Positions 1 to 7,779 of a stretch of DNA of 21,384 nt are shown piece by piece (the stretch's first letter is position 1; every line of letters starts with the position of its first letter). The position numbers were made by a program, and so were the translations under genes. Origin of the DNA: an uncultured Veillonella sp. (lineage in GTDB: Bacteria; Bacillota; Negativicutes; Veillonellales; Veillonellaceae). Location of the stretch: NCBI GenBank assembly GCA_900544365.1, contig UQVF01000033.1:1-21384 (forward strand), written 5' to 3'. The notes beneath the pieces are model-generated. The model was not told the origin of the DNA. It saw only the letters and a list, made by a program, of their open reading frames with translations, and made no database searches.

Positions 1-354
1 TATTATATACCTTTTATACAGAAAATACATTATATACATAAAAAAATCAAATAGGGGAAGATGTTCATGTATTGTATTATGAAGTTTAATTTACATATGA
101 TATAATAAAAAATTACCAAATTTTAATAACATATTAATAAAAGCTCATTAATATTGGTTGCAGAAAAAATCTCTAATGAATGGCAGTTGTTATACATAGA
201 TATTTTGAGTTTACTATGTGAGGTTCCCATCCCTGAAGTATTGAAATAGGTACTGAAAGGATCTAAAGAAAAATACAAAATACTTTGTCATCTTTCTTTC
301 TATCTTATGGTATACTAGAAGTGTATAGTTATAGCTAAATGAAAGGGATGGCGT
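1..354. other. AT-rich upstream intergenic stretch
   Basis: No coding region is supported here on either strand. The stretch is very AT-rich. A TGATATAAT element at 98-106 looks like an extended -10 but has no convincing -35 and no gene close behind it. The last 50 bases hold the probable promoter and ribosome binding site of the first heptosyltransferase. A somewhat GC-richer segment at about 216-260 matches no RNA motif that I recognise. The end of the preceding gene lies outside the window. Confidence 0.5.
308..316 (+). promoter_or_regulatory. extended -10 promoter of the heptosyltransferase operon
   Basis: TGG followed by TATACT forms an extended -10 (TGn-TATACT). The only -35-like hexamer, TTGTCA at 285-290, is 20 bases away, which is too far for normal spacing, so the extended -10 probably carries the promoter. 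Transcription would start near 323, about 32 bases before the ATG at 355. AAAGGG at 342-346 is the ribosome binding site. The nine bases from the TGG on are identical to those of the rimP promoter. Confidence 0.55.
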
Positions 355-1374
355 ATGAAAGAAGATGTACGAATTTTAATAATTAAAATGAGTTCTCTAG
401 GTGATATTATTCATGCCTTACCAACATTGTATGCATTGCGTCAACAATATCCAAAGGCACATATTGCATGGGCCGTCCATGAACAGTTTAAGGATGTGAT
501 TCCTCCCAAACCTTGGGTGGATGAAATCATTATCATAGATAAAAAACAATTAAAAAGTCTTTCCTATTGGAAACAATTATGGAAGTTATTGCATGAGAAG
601 CACTTTGATATTTCTTTAGATTTACAATCCATAGCGAAAAGTGCCATCGTGGCTGGTCTTAGTGGAGCAAAGAAACGTTATGCTTACTGGGAACTTCGGG
701 AGGGGAGTTGGCTTGTGAATACAGCTCTAGTAGGTGACCATAAAATGGATCACGTCATTGAACGATATTTAGATACAGCTCGTGCTTTGGGATGTGATGT
801 AGCTGACATCGTGTTCCCATTGCAGGCTTTTACAGAGGCGGAAACTTCGGTGACACATAAGTTGAACGATAAAGGAGTTTTCATTGAAAATCCTTATATT
901 ATCATCGCTCCGGGTGCGCGTTGGGCAGTGAAAGAGTGGCCTATTTCTCATTTTATCGACCTCGGCAAACGCTTGACAGCAGCAGGTGAAACGGTGGTGC
1001 TCATTGGTGCCAACGAGGATGTGGAAAAAGGTCGTGCTATTGTAGACGGTGTTGGTAGTGACAATGTGGTAAATCTTATTGGGGATACGAATTTGAAAGA
1101 ACTCATCGAGGTCATTCGACACAGTGCCTTGTTTATCAGTGCTGATACGGGGCCTTTGCATATTGCCAATGCCTTAAAAGTACCATTGATTGCTTTATTT
1201 GGGACTACGTGTCCAGATCGGACCGGACCGTATGGAGGCGATCATATTCATATCATTGTGTCACCTACATCGCGAGCGACCCTCGAAAAACCATTGGTGG
1301 AAGATGCAGAATGTATGGCACGGATTAAGGTAGATACTGTATTTGATGAAGTGAAAGAAATGAGGAATTTATGA
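355..1374 (+). CDS. waaC: LPS heptosyltransferase I-like glycosyltransferase (GT9)
   Basis: This 339-residue protein is a family GT9 glycosyltransferase of the WaaC type. WaaC transfers the first heptose from ADP-heptose to Kdo of lipid A at the cytoplasmic face of the inner membrane. The N-terminus carries KMSSLGD (residues 11-17), as in WaaC (SSxGD, with the conserved acidic residue at D17). The C-terminal Rossmann half has DTGPLH (264-269), the donor-binding motif of GT9. The length is normal for the family. The start at 355 has AAAGGG about 8 bases upstream. The stop overlaps the next gene by 4 bases (ATGA), so the two heptosyltransferases are probably translationally coupled and act in sequence on the LPS core. 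The family assignment is secure; WaaC rather than another GT9 enzyme is inferred from the N-terminal motif. Confidence 0.85.
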   Translation: MKEDVRILIIKMSSLGDIIHALPTLYALRQQYPKAHIAWAVHEQFKDVIPPKPWVDEIIIIDKKQLKSLSYWKQLWKLLHEKHFDISLDLQSIAKSAIVAGLSGAKKRYAYWELREGSWLVNTALVGDHKMDHVIERYLDTARALGCDVADIVFPLQAFTEAETSVTHKLNDKGVFIENPYIIIAPGARWAVKEWPISHFIDLGKRLTAAGETVVLIGANEDVEKGRAIVDGVGSDNVVNLIGDTNLKELIEVIRHSALFISADTGPLHIANALKVPLIALFGTTCPDRTGPYGGDHIHIIVSPTSRATLEKPLVEDAECMARIKVDTVFDEVKEMRNL

Positions 1375-2417
1375 TAGAGTTAGATGGAAAGCGGATTGTG
1401 GTAACCTTCTTGATGCATTTAGGCGATGTGGTGCTCACCACACCGTTTATCCATGCTCTTAGAAAGTTGGCGCCTCATAGTCACATCACTTACGTGATAG
1501 ATAAAAAGTTAGCTGATGTATATCGTCATAATCCTTACATTGATGAGTTAGTGGAAGTGGACAAAAAAGGTATTCATAATAGCATTAGAGGGCTCAATCG
1601 AATTGCTAAAGAGATTCGCCATCGAGGTCCTGTGGATGTAGTGATTAACTTGCATCCCAATGAACGAACGTCCTATTTAGCTTGGAAATTAAAAGCTAAG
1701 GTAACCACGGGGATGAGTCACTTTCTATTTCGTCCGTTCATGACGAAGGTAACACGGTTGAACCGTAAAACGGTGCATGCTGCACAAATGTATATGCATG
1801 TGTTAGAACAGTTAGGATATACGGTAGAGCATGAAGGATTAGAGATTTTTATAAGTCCAGAGTGGGACCAAAGGGTACAGGAATTTTATACCTCTCAGGG
1901 AGTGATGGAAACGGATCGTCTTGTGGGTTTCAATATTGGTAGTGCAGTACCGGAAAAACGTTGGCCTAAGGAGAGGTTTGCTCGTATCGCAGATACATTA
2001 GCCAAAGAGGGATACAAAATTGTATTCTTTGGTGGTCTCATGGATGAAGCTATGGTACAGGATGTACTAGATATGATGACAGAACCAGCTATTAAGGGGA
2101 CGGGGCAATTTAGTATTGGCGAATTAGCTTCAGCCATGAAACGATGTGATTGCTTGGTGACCAATGACTCTGGTCCTATGCACGTAGGGGTCAGTCAGGG
2201 GGTGCCTATTGTGGCGCTGTATGGACCATCAAATCCTGCCTTGTATGGGCCTTTTACAGACAATGCAATAGTCTTAGAGTCTATGGAGCATTATGATGTG
2301 AATAAAAATATGAAACAGGTTTTGAAAGAAGGCAATTACAAAGGTTTGTCTGTTATTTCCGAGGGATCTGTATTAGCAGGTGTACGGACAATGTTAGGCA
2401 GAAAGGGTATGAACTAA
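1371..2417 (+). CDS. LPS heptosyltransferase II-like glycosyltransferase (GT9)
   Basis: This 348-residue GT9 glycosyltransferase is related to WaaF/RfaF, which adds the second heptose of the LPS inner core. The N-terminal motif is FLMHLGDVVLTTP (residues 13-25), with the conserved acidic position at D19. The C-terminal donor-site motif is NDSGPMH (265-271), followed by the typical VPIVALYGPS stretch. It overlaps the upstream waaC-like gene by 4 bases and is followed after 2 bases by the exonuclease gene. Together the pair implies an LPS-bearing outer membrane. The exact acceptor sugar cannot be read from the sequence, because WaaF, WaaQ and other GT9 members share these motifs, so no symbol is assigned. 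Confidence 0.8.
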   Translation: MIELDGKRIVVTFLMHLGDVVLTTPFIHALRKLAPHSHITYVIDKKLADVYRHNPYIDELVEVDKKGIHNSIRGLNRIAKEIRHRGPVDVVINLHPNERTSYLAWKLKAKVTTGMSHFLFRPFMTKVTRLNRKTVHAAQMYMHVLEQLGYTVEHEGLEIFISPEWDQRVQEFYTSQGVMETDRLVGFNIGSAVPEKRWPKERFARIADTLAKEGYKIVFFGGLMDEAMVQDVLDMMTEPAIKGTGQFSIGELASAMKRCDCLVTNDSGPMHVGVSQGVPIVALYGPSNPALYGPFTDNAIVLESMEHYDVNKNMKQVLKEGNYKGLSVISEGSVLAGVRTMLGRKGMN

Positions 2418-2419
2418 GG

Positions 2420-3331
2420 ATGCACTATATTGTATTTGACTTGGAATGGAACCAGCCCTATACGTTAGAACCGAATATGATACGGCGCTCAGGATTTCCA
2501 TTCATTGGGGAAATTATACAAATAGGTGCCGTAAAGCTAGATGAAAGTTTGCAAATTGTAGATCAATTTGAAGTGTTTATTACGCCTAAATTTCTACCAA
2601 TTATGCATCATTCTGTGGAAAAGTTAACTCATATTACGATGGATAAATTGCGTAAAGAAGGGGTATCCTTCCGTCGTGGATGTGAGAAATTTCTGCAATT
2701 TATTGGTCCTGATGGTATTTTGGTGTCTTGGGGACCCGATGATATCGAAATGTTATTAGATAATGCGTTATGTCATAATGTGTATGTACACCGAGAGGTC
2801 CCTTGGTTTGATGCGCAATCTATGTATGCCAATACGATGCATAATAGCACCCAACAATATGCATTGCAAAAAGCCATGGAAGAGATGCAAGTGAAGGCCC
2901 CAAATCTACAGGCCCATAATGGATTACATGATGCCATCTGCACAGCTATGGTATGCCAGTGTTTTCCGTTTGTAAAAGCTTTACACAAGAAACAAGAAAA
3001 ACATGGTAAGCAGCGCTGTTTTTATGGACTTTCACGGCATGAACATAAAATATTTGAATCCATTGTGACTATGCCTCGTATATTCCGACAAAGTAATCGG
3101 GCGAAAACTACATGCCCTATTTGTAAGGAACCATTGCACCTAGATCCTATTGTAGGGGTGGTAAAGCATAGGTTTTTATCGATAGGAGCTTGTCAGGAGC
3201 ATGGAACATTTGGAGTACATTGGTATGTAGGGAAATCTTCTAGTAAGCATTTAGGAAAGCGGTATTTTGTGTCTAAAATGGTAACGAATGCGCCTCTAGG
3301 ATTACGCGAATTATATGCGCGAAAACGATAA
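2420..3331 (+). CDS. DEDDh 3'-5' exonuclease with C-terminal zinc-binding tail
   Basis: This 303-residue protein has an N-terminal exonuclease domain (about 1-185) of the DEDDh (DnaQ/ERI-1/KapD-like) superfamily. Exo I is FDLEW, with D7 and E9. Exo II is SWGPDDIEML (103-112), with D107 or D108. Exo III is HNGLHD (166-171), with the H-x4-D signature. The enzyme should remove nucleotides from 3' ends of RNA or DNA with two metal ions. The C-terminal ~110 residues are unusual: CPIC (232-235) followed by ACQEH (257-261) suggests a small zinc ribbon (C232, C235, C258, H261), then a basic C-terminus ending in RKR. Such a tail may help bind nucleic acid. The start sits 2 bases after the previous stop. 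Substrate and cellular role are unknown. Confidence 0.8.
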   Translation: MHYIVFDLEWNQPYTLEPNMIRRSGFPFIGEIIQIGAVKLDESLQIVDQFEVFITPKFLPIMHHSVEKLTHITMDKLRKEGVSFRRGCEKFLQFIGPDGILVSWGPDDIEMLLDNALCHNVYVHREVPWFDAQSMYANTMHNSTQQYALQKAMEEMQVKAPNLQAHNGLHDAICTAMVCQCFPFVKALHKKQEKHGKQRCFYGLSRHEHKIFESIVTMPRIFRQSNRAKTTCPICKEPLHLDPIVGVVKHRFLSIGACQEHGTFGVHWYVGKSSSKHLGKRYFVSKMVTNAPLGLRELYARKR

Positions 3332-3361
3332 ATTTTATAGTTATACAGAAAGGAGCTAAGT

Positions 3362-4747
3362 ATGGAACGTAGAAATGCTTGGCATGAATATACAGAACAA
3401 CAATTACAAGAAATTGATACTTTGGCAACAAAGTATCGTCATTTTCTAGACCATGGTAAAACAGAACGTGAATGTGTAGACCAAATTGTGGCGGCTGCAG
3501 AAGCGGCAGGATACCGGAATATGGATACTGTGATTAAGGAAAGGGGAACACTACAAGCGGGAGATAAGGTGTATTATGTGCACATGAAAAAAGCGGTAGC
3601 CATGGTAAACATTGGTACAGAACCGATTGAACAGGGCATGAATATTCTTGGTGCTCATATTGATTCTCCTCGGTTAGATGTAAAGCAAAACCCATTCTAT
3701 GTGGATAGCGATTTGGCTTTATTAGATACGCATTACTATGGAGGTATCAAAAAATACCAATGGGTGACTATGCCTCTTGCGATTCATGGTGTTGTGGTAA
3801 AACGTGATGGCACTGTTATCAATCTTGCCATCGGTGAAAGTCCAACAGATCCAGTTTTTTGCGTAACAGATTTGTTGCCACATTTGGGACAAGAACAAAT
3901 GGAAAAAAAGGCGGCTAAAGTGGTAGAAGGAGAGCAATTAGATCTACTGATTGGTAGCCGCCCAGTGAAAGGTGAGTTAAAAGATGGCGTGAAAGCCTAT
4001 GTGTTGCAAGTGTTACAAGAGCAATACGGATTTGAAGAAGAAGATTTCTTGTCTGCTGAACTTGAAATTGTACCAGCTGGTGCAGCTAGAGAGTTGGGCT
4101 TTGACCGTTCTATGATTATTGGGTATGGTCAAGATGATCGTGTGTGTGCATATACATCGTTAGTAGCTATGTTAGAAACAGAGAATGTAAGTCGTACTAC
4201 ATGTACCCTATTGGTGGATAAAGAAGAAATTGGTTCCGTTGGTGCTACCGGTATGCAATCTCGTTTCTTTGAAAACTTTGTGGCAGAATTGCTAGAAGCC
4301 ATGGGGTATACATCTCCATTAGCAGTGCGTCGTACTTTGTCCAATAGCCATATGCTGTCTTCTGATGTAAGTGCCGGTTTTGACCCACTTTATGCGAGTG
4401 CCTTTGAAAAGAAAAATGCAGCTTTCTTAGGTCGTGGTGTAGTGTTTAACAAATTTACTGGTTCTCGTGGTAAAAGTGGCTCCAATGATGCCAACGCAGA
4501 ATATATGGCGCGTATCCGTCAGTTAATGGACCAAGATAATATTTCCTATCAAACAGCTGAACTAGGTCGTGTTGACCTTGGGGGCGGTGGAACTATCGCC
4601 TATATTATGGCGTTGTATGGTATGAATGTCATCGATTGTGGTGTAGCAGTACTGAGCATGCATTCCCCTTGGGAAGTGACTAGTAAAGCAGATATTTATG
4701 AGGCAAAACGTTGCTATCTAGCGTTCTTAGCAGCGAAAGGGGAGTAA
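3362..4747 (+). CDS. M18-family metallo-aminopeptidase
   Basis: This 461-residue cytosolic aminopeptidase belongs to peptidase family M18 (aspartyl aminopeptidase / aminopeptidase I). These form large homo-oligomers and remove N-terminal residues, often acidic ones, from peptides with two bound zinc ions. Visible motifs are AHIDSPRLD (98-106; H99 ligand, D101), QDDRVCAY (257-264; bridging D258 or D259), DKEEIGS (286-292; general base and ligand glutamates) and MHSPWE (433-438; ligand H434). Length is typical. AAGGAG about 7 bases upstream supports the start. A 30-base gap without an obvious terminator or promoter separates it from the exonuclease gene, so it probably belongs to the same transcript. 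Its true peptide preference cannot be told from sequence. Confidence 0.88.
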   Translation: MERRNAWHEYTEQQLQEIDTLATKYRHFLDHGKTERECVDQIVAAAEAAGYRNMDTVIKERGTLQAGDKVYYVHMKKAVAMVNIGTEPIEQGMNILGAHIDSPRLDVKQNPFYVDSDLALLDTHYYGGIKKYQWVTMPLAIHGVVVKRDGTVINLAIGESPTDPVFCVTDLLPHLGQEQMEKKAAKVVEGEQLDLLIGSRPVKGELKDGVKAYVLQVLQEQYGFEEEDFLSAELEIVPAGAARELGFDRSMIIGYGQDDRVCAYTSLVAMLETENVSRTTCTLLVDKEEIGSVGATGMQSRFFENFVAELLEAMGYTSPLAVRRTLSNSHMLSSDVSAGFDPLYASAFEKKNAAFLGRGVVFNKFTGSRGKSGSNDANAEYMARIRQLMDQDNISYQTAELGRVDLGGGGTIAYIMALYGMNVIDCGVAVLSMHSPWEVTSKADIYEAKRCYLAFLAAKGE

Positions 4748-4751
4748 TCCA

Positions 4752-5132
4752 ATGACGACCCATGGTACAATAGAGCGTGTGAAAGTTGATATTTTTAGCA
4801 TGACAAAGGATGAGGCCACACAATTTGTTAAAGATAAAGCCTATTTTTTAGAGGAGCTACGTCAATTAATGTCTACCTACTGCCCTATTGTTAAAGTAGA
4901 GCGATTCGAACCTACTGAAGGAGAGAGTATTTCTGGATATTTGGACGAAGCTATGGAATTGGACCAAAGACCAGTACTTTCAGTGGTATTAGATCCGTTT
5001 GAAGTAGCTGCTATGAAGGTGGCTGAAGAACGAGGTAAATTAAAAGATTATGTATTTGCAGCTAGTAATATGACAGAAATGCTATTACAGATGCTAAAAG
5101 AAAATCCTGAAGTGAGTGAGATCTCAGAGTAA
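4752..5132 (+). CDS. uncharacterised 126-residue acidic protein
   Basis: I do not recognise this protein. It is 126 residues long, rich in Glu, Asp and Met, with one Cys and no signal peptide or membrane segment, so it is likely cytosolic. Hydrophobic/acidic periodicity suggests an alpha/beta fold with helices near 17-40, 83-96 and 102-118 and strands around 43-50 and 72-80. The upstream gene's stop lies inside its ribosome binding region (GGGGAG at 4739-4744), and its own stop TAA overlaps the next reading frame by a base. It therefore sits tightly between the M18 peptidase and the ArsC/Spx-like gene and is surely translated, but no function should be assigned. Confidence 0.7.
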   Translation: MTTHGTIERVKVDIFSMTKDEATQFVKDKAYFLEELRQLMSTYCPIVKVERFEPTEGESISGYLDEAMELDQRPVLSVVLDPFEVAAMKVAEERGKLKDYVFAASNMTEMLLQMLKENPEVSEISE

Positions 5133-5149
5133 TGGAAAGGACACAGACT

Positions 5150-5518
5150 ATGTTATATATTGAATATCCGAAATGTACAACTTGTAAACGAGCAAAAAAA
5201 TATTTAGATGATCATGGTATTAGCTATACTCATCGCGATATTAAAGAGGAAAATCCAACAGCTGAAGAGTTGGGAGTATGGTATCCAAAAAGTAAGAAAG
5301 GGGATATCAAAGCCTTCTTTAATACATCTGGTCAAATCTACCGTGGGGAAGGCATCAAAGATAAGTTGCCAATTATGACAGAAGAAGAAAAATTAGCACT
5401 ACTAGCAACGAATGGTATGTTAGTGAAACGTCCTATCTTGGTATTAGAAGATACAGTTCTTGTAGGATTCAAGGAACAAGAGTGGGAAGAGGCCCTAAAA
5501 CGTAACGGTTTACTGTAG
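5150..5518 (+). CDS. ArsC/Spx-family thioredoxin-fold protein
   Basis: This small protein of the ArsC/Spx/YffB family has a glutaredoxin-like fold. From the preferred start (MLYIEYPKC) it has 122 residues, with a CTTC redox motif (C9, C12) at the start of the first helix and the conserved RP pair in VKRPILV near the C-terminus. Members are arsenate reductases, Spx/MgsR transcription regulators that touch RNA polymerase, or uncharacterised reductases. Without further evidence it cannot be placed more narrowly. An in-frame ATG at 5132 would add six residues. That ATG overlaps the previous stop and has no ribosome binding site, whereas GGAAAGGA at 5134-5141 lies 8 bases before 5150, so 5150 is preferred. 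It is the last gene before the rimP promoter. Confidence 0.75.
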   Translation: MLYIEYPKCTTCKRAKKYLDDHGISYTHRDIKEENPTAEELGVWYPKSKKGDIKAFFNTSGQIYRGEGIKDKLPIMTEEEKLALLATNGMLVKRPILVLEDTVLVGFKEQEWEEALKRNGLL

Positions 5519-5535
5519 CTATTTTCCTTAAGTTG

Positions 5536-5544
5536 TGGTATACT
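5536..5544 (+). promoter_or_regulatory. extended -10 promoter of the rimP-nusA-infB operon
   Basis: TGG-TATACT is an extended -10 element located 18 bases after the ArsC/Spx-like stop. No good -35 hexamer is present 16-18 bases upstream. Transcription should start near 5551, giving a leader of about 75 nt before the rimP ATG at 5626. The element and its downstream ACTAAGAGT resemble the promoter at 308-316. Confidence 0.6.
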
Positions 5545-5570
5545 AAGAGTAACTTTAATAGAATCTATTA

Positions 5571-5596
5571 AAAGAGTGAGCTGTGGCTCACTCTTT
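5571..5596 (+). terminator. perfect 11-bp hairpin in the rimP leader (terminator or attenuator)
   Basis: AAAGAGTGAGC pairs perfectly with GCTCACTCTTT across a TGTG loop, and the 3' side runs on into CTCTTAT. The hairpin starts about 20 bases after the predicted rimP transcription start. It could end transcripts from the upstream heptosyltransferase operon and at the same time act as an attenuator or processing site in the rimP-nusA leader. The U-tract on the plus strand is interrupted by C, so termination strength is uncertain; on the minus strand the hairpin is followed by TTTT. Confidence 0.6.
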
Positions 5597-5625
5597 CTCT
5601 TATACTGTGGCAAGGAGGGGATAAG

Positions 5626-6084
5626 ATGAAACGTGACGCCGTAGAGGAATTTGTGTCCGGTGTAGTAGAAACGATTATAGAGTCTACGGAGTTAGAGCTT
5701 GTGGACGTGGAATACGTGCATGAGCGAGAATGGTACTTGCGCGTATTTTTAGACAAAGAGGGTGGCATCGATTTAGATGACTGCCAAATGGTGAGTGAAA
5801 AATTAAGCGAAGTATTGGATGCAAAGGACCCAATCAAAGAGAATTACTTGTTAGAAGTATCGTCTCCAGGATTGGATCGTGTGTTGAAGAAAGAAAAAGA
5901 TTTCATCCGTTACCATGGACGTGATGTGGATATTCAATTGTTTAAGTCGATTAATGGTAAAAAACAATATACAGGATCTTTACAAGGCTATTCTGATGAA
6001 TTCATCACGATTCAGGTACAAGAAGAACGTATTGACCTAGAACGTGCAGCGATTGCACAAATTCGTTTACATTTAGATTTTTAA
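5626..6084 (+). CDS. rimP: ribosome maturation factor RimP
   Basis: This 152-residue RimP (formerly P15a/YlxS) is a cytosolic factor that binds free 30S subunits and promotes their late maturation. The N-terminal alpha/beta domain contains LELVDVEYVHEREWYLRVF, a family hallmark, and the signature LEVSSPGLDRVL is present near residues 77-88. The C-terminal domain is the small SH3-like barrel. The start has a strong AAGGAGGGG a few bases upstream. The gene is the first in the nusA-infB operon, 12 bases before nusA, which is its usual place in Bacteria. Confidence 0.95.
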   Translation: MKRDAVEEFVSGVVETIIESTELELVDVEYVHEREWYLRVFLDKEGGIDLDDCQMVSEKLSEVLDAKDPIKENYLLEVSSPGLDRVLKKEKDFIRYHGRDVDIQLFKSINGKKQYTGSLQGYSDEFITIQVQEERIDLERAAIAQIRLHLDF

Positions 6085-6096
6085 GGGAGGAAACCA

Positions 6097-7194
6097 GTGA
6101 GTCAAGAATTAGTACAAGCGGTATTAGCAGTTACTAAGCAAAAAGGTGTGGCACCAGAGATTATTTTTGATTCTCTTGAAGTGGCATTATTACAAGCCTA
6201 TCGCAAGGAGGTAGGAGCAAATCAAGAGGCATATATTTATTTCAATCGTGAAACAGGGGATTATAAAGTGTTGGCTAAAAAAGCAGTAGTGGACACTCCT
6301 GAAAACGAAGAAGTGGAAATTGCTTTGGTTGATGCTCGTCAATTGGATAAGCGCATGGAAATCGGCGATATTATCGAGGTGGATGTGACTCCAAAAAACT
6401 TTGGTCGTAGTGCAGCCCATACGGCAAAACAATTGTTGATTCAACGTTTGAAAGAAGCAGAACGCAATATTGTCTATGATGAATACTCCAGTCGTGAAGG
6501 CGATATTTTGACTGGTTTGGTGGAACGTATTGAAGGTCGAAATGTATTCATTAATCTAGGAAAAACTGAGGCAATTTTACCTGTGTCCGAACAAATTCCT
6601 AGTGAAAGTTATGCTGTGGGAGATCGCATTAAATGCTATATTGTGGAAGTGAAAAAGACTACAAAAGGTCCACAAATCATGATTTCTCGTACACATCCTG
6701 GTCTTTTAAAACGTTTATTTGAGTTAGAAGTGCCAGAAATTGCGGAAGGTACAGTGGAATTAAAATCTGTAGCTCGTGAACCAGGTATGCGTTCTAAAAT
6801 TGCTGTGGTATCTCGTGAAGAAGAAGTGGATGCAGTAGGTGCATGTGTAGGGCCTAAAGGTCAACGTGTACAAAATATTGTAGATGAGTTACATGGTGAA
6901 AAAATTGATATTGTGAAGTGGGATGAAGATCCAGCTGTATATATTGCTAATGCCTTAAGCCCAGCGAAAGTAGTAAGCGTAGTAGCTCGTGATGAAGAAA
7001 AAACGTCATCTGTAGTAGTGCCGGATTACCAACTTTCACTAGCTATTGGCAAAGCTGGCCAAAATGCTCGTTTAGCAGCGAAATTAACTAACTGGAAAAT
7101 CGATATTAAAAGTGAAACGCAAGCCGCTGAAGCTGGTGAATATGTGGAATCCGATGATATGATTTCCTTGGATGCGTTTGGAGATGAAGCCTAA
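6097..7194 (+). CDS. nusA: transcription termination/antitermination factor NusA
   Basis: This 365-residue NusA binds RNA polymerase and nascent RNA and modulates pausing, termination and antitermination. Domains in order are the polymerase-binding N-terminal domain (about 1-130), the S1 domain beginning at EGDILTGLVE (134 on), KH1 with VGPKG (251-255) and KH2 with AIGKAGQNARLA (316-327). It lacks the acidic C-terminal repeats of the E. coli protein, as is usual for Firmicutes. The start is GTG at 6097, behind GGGAGGAAA. The last codons overlap alternative starts of the ylxR frame. Confidence 0.97.
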   Translation: MSQELVQAVLAVTKQKGVAPEIIFDSLEVALLQAYRKEVGANQEAYIYFNRETGDYKVLAKKAVVDTPENEEVEIALVDARQLDKRMEIGDIIEVDVTPKNFGRSAAHTAKQLLIQRLKEAERNIVYDEYSSREGDILTGLVERIEGRNVFINLGKTEAILPVSEQIPSESYAVGDRIKCYIVEVKKTTKGPQIMISRTHPGLLKRLFELEVPEIAEGTVELKSVAREPGMRSKIAVVSREEEVDAVGACVGPKGQRVQNIVDELHGEKIDIVKWDEDPAVYIANALSPAKVVSVVARDEEKTSSVVVPDYQLSLAIGKAGQNARLAAKLTNWKIDIKSETQAAEAGEYVESDDMISLDAFGDEA

Positions 7195-7195
7195 T

Positions 7196-7462
7196 ATGAA
7201 ACAGAAGTCTCAGCCTATGCGAGTGTGTGTGGGATGTGGAGAACTTCTTCCCAAGAAAGAATTAACACGTGTTGTGTTGAGCCCAACGGGAGAGATTTCT
7301 ATTGACCCTACAGGTAAAGCCCCTGGCCGGGGTGCGTATATGGAAATGAAAGTAGAATGCCTAGATATGGCATATAAAGCCAAACGATTAGAGCGTTCGT
7401 TAAAACATAAAGTTTCACAAGAAATTTATGAATCTTTAAAGGAACAAATATCCCATGAATAA
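7196..7462 (+). CDS. ylxR: YlxR-family RNA-binding protein
   Basis: This YlxR (RnpM/DUF448) protein has 88 residues from the preferred start. It is a small basic protein found between nusA and infB. The hallmark CVGC (C11-C14) and the GRGAYM motif near residue 45 are present. Recent work on the Firmicute family links it to RNA binding, including RNase P regulation. The open frame extends to ATGs at 7172 and 7184 inside nusA, but known homologues begin shortly before the CVGC motif, and GGAG at 7180-7183 best serves the ATG at 7196, although at a long spacing. The 7184 start cannot be fully excluded. Confidence 0.85.
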   Translation: MKQKSQPMRVCVGCGELLPKKELTRVVLSPTGEISIDPTGKAPGRGAYMEMKVECLDMAYKAKRLERSLKHKVSQEIYESLKEQISHE

Positions 7463-7766
7463 AGAAAAAGTGTTGAATATATTAGGATTAGCACAGCGTG
7501 CAGGGCGCCTATTATCAGGCGATTTTGTAGTGGAACGGTCCATGAAACGACAATCCTATCCACTGTTGATCATGGCGGAAGATTGTGCACAAAATAATGC
7601 TAAAAAATATATGCACTTAGCCGAATCTCATCAGGTGCCACTTCGCTTAGTGGGGACTAAAGAAGAATTAGGTAGAGCATTGGGAAAAGAAATGCGAGCA
7701 GTTATATTAGTAAATGATGCTGGATTTGCTAAATCCTTGCTAGCTGAAATAGACAAGAATCAGTAG
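7455..7766 (+). CDS. ylxQ: YlxQ, ribosomal L7Ae-family protein
   Basis: This 103-residue member of the L7Ae/L30e/S12e/Gadd45 family is called YlxQ in Firmicutes. The motif GLAQRAGRLLSGDFVVE (residues 11-27) is characteristic of the bacterial members, which bind kink-turn RNA. It overlaps ylxR by 8 bases and has AAGGA in the end of ylxR as a ribosome binding site. Its position between ylxR and infB is the conserved one. Its precise role, probably with ribosome or other structured RNA, is not established from sequence. Confidence 0.9.
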   Translation: MNKEKVLNILGLAQRAGRLLSGDFVVERSMKRQSYPLLIMAEDCAQNNAKKYMHLAESHQVPLRLVGTKEELGRALGKEMRAVILVNDAGFAKSLLAEIDKNQ

Positions 7767-7779
7767 AGGGGGAATGTAG

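Noticed and set aside
7172..7195. Upstream starts for ylxR inside nusA
   Set aside because: They add residues not typical of the family and have poorer ribosome binding sites than the ATG at 7196.
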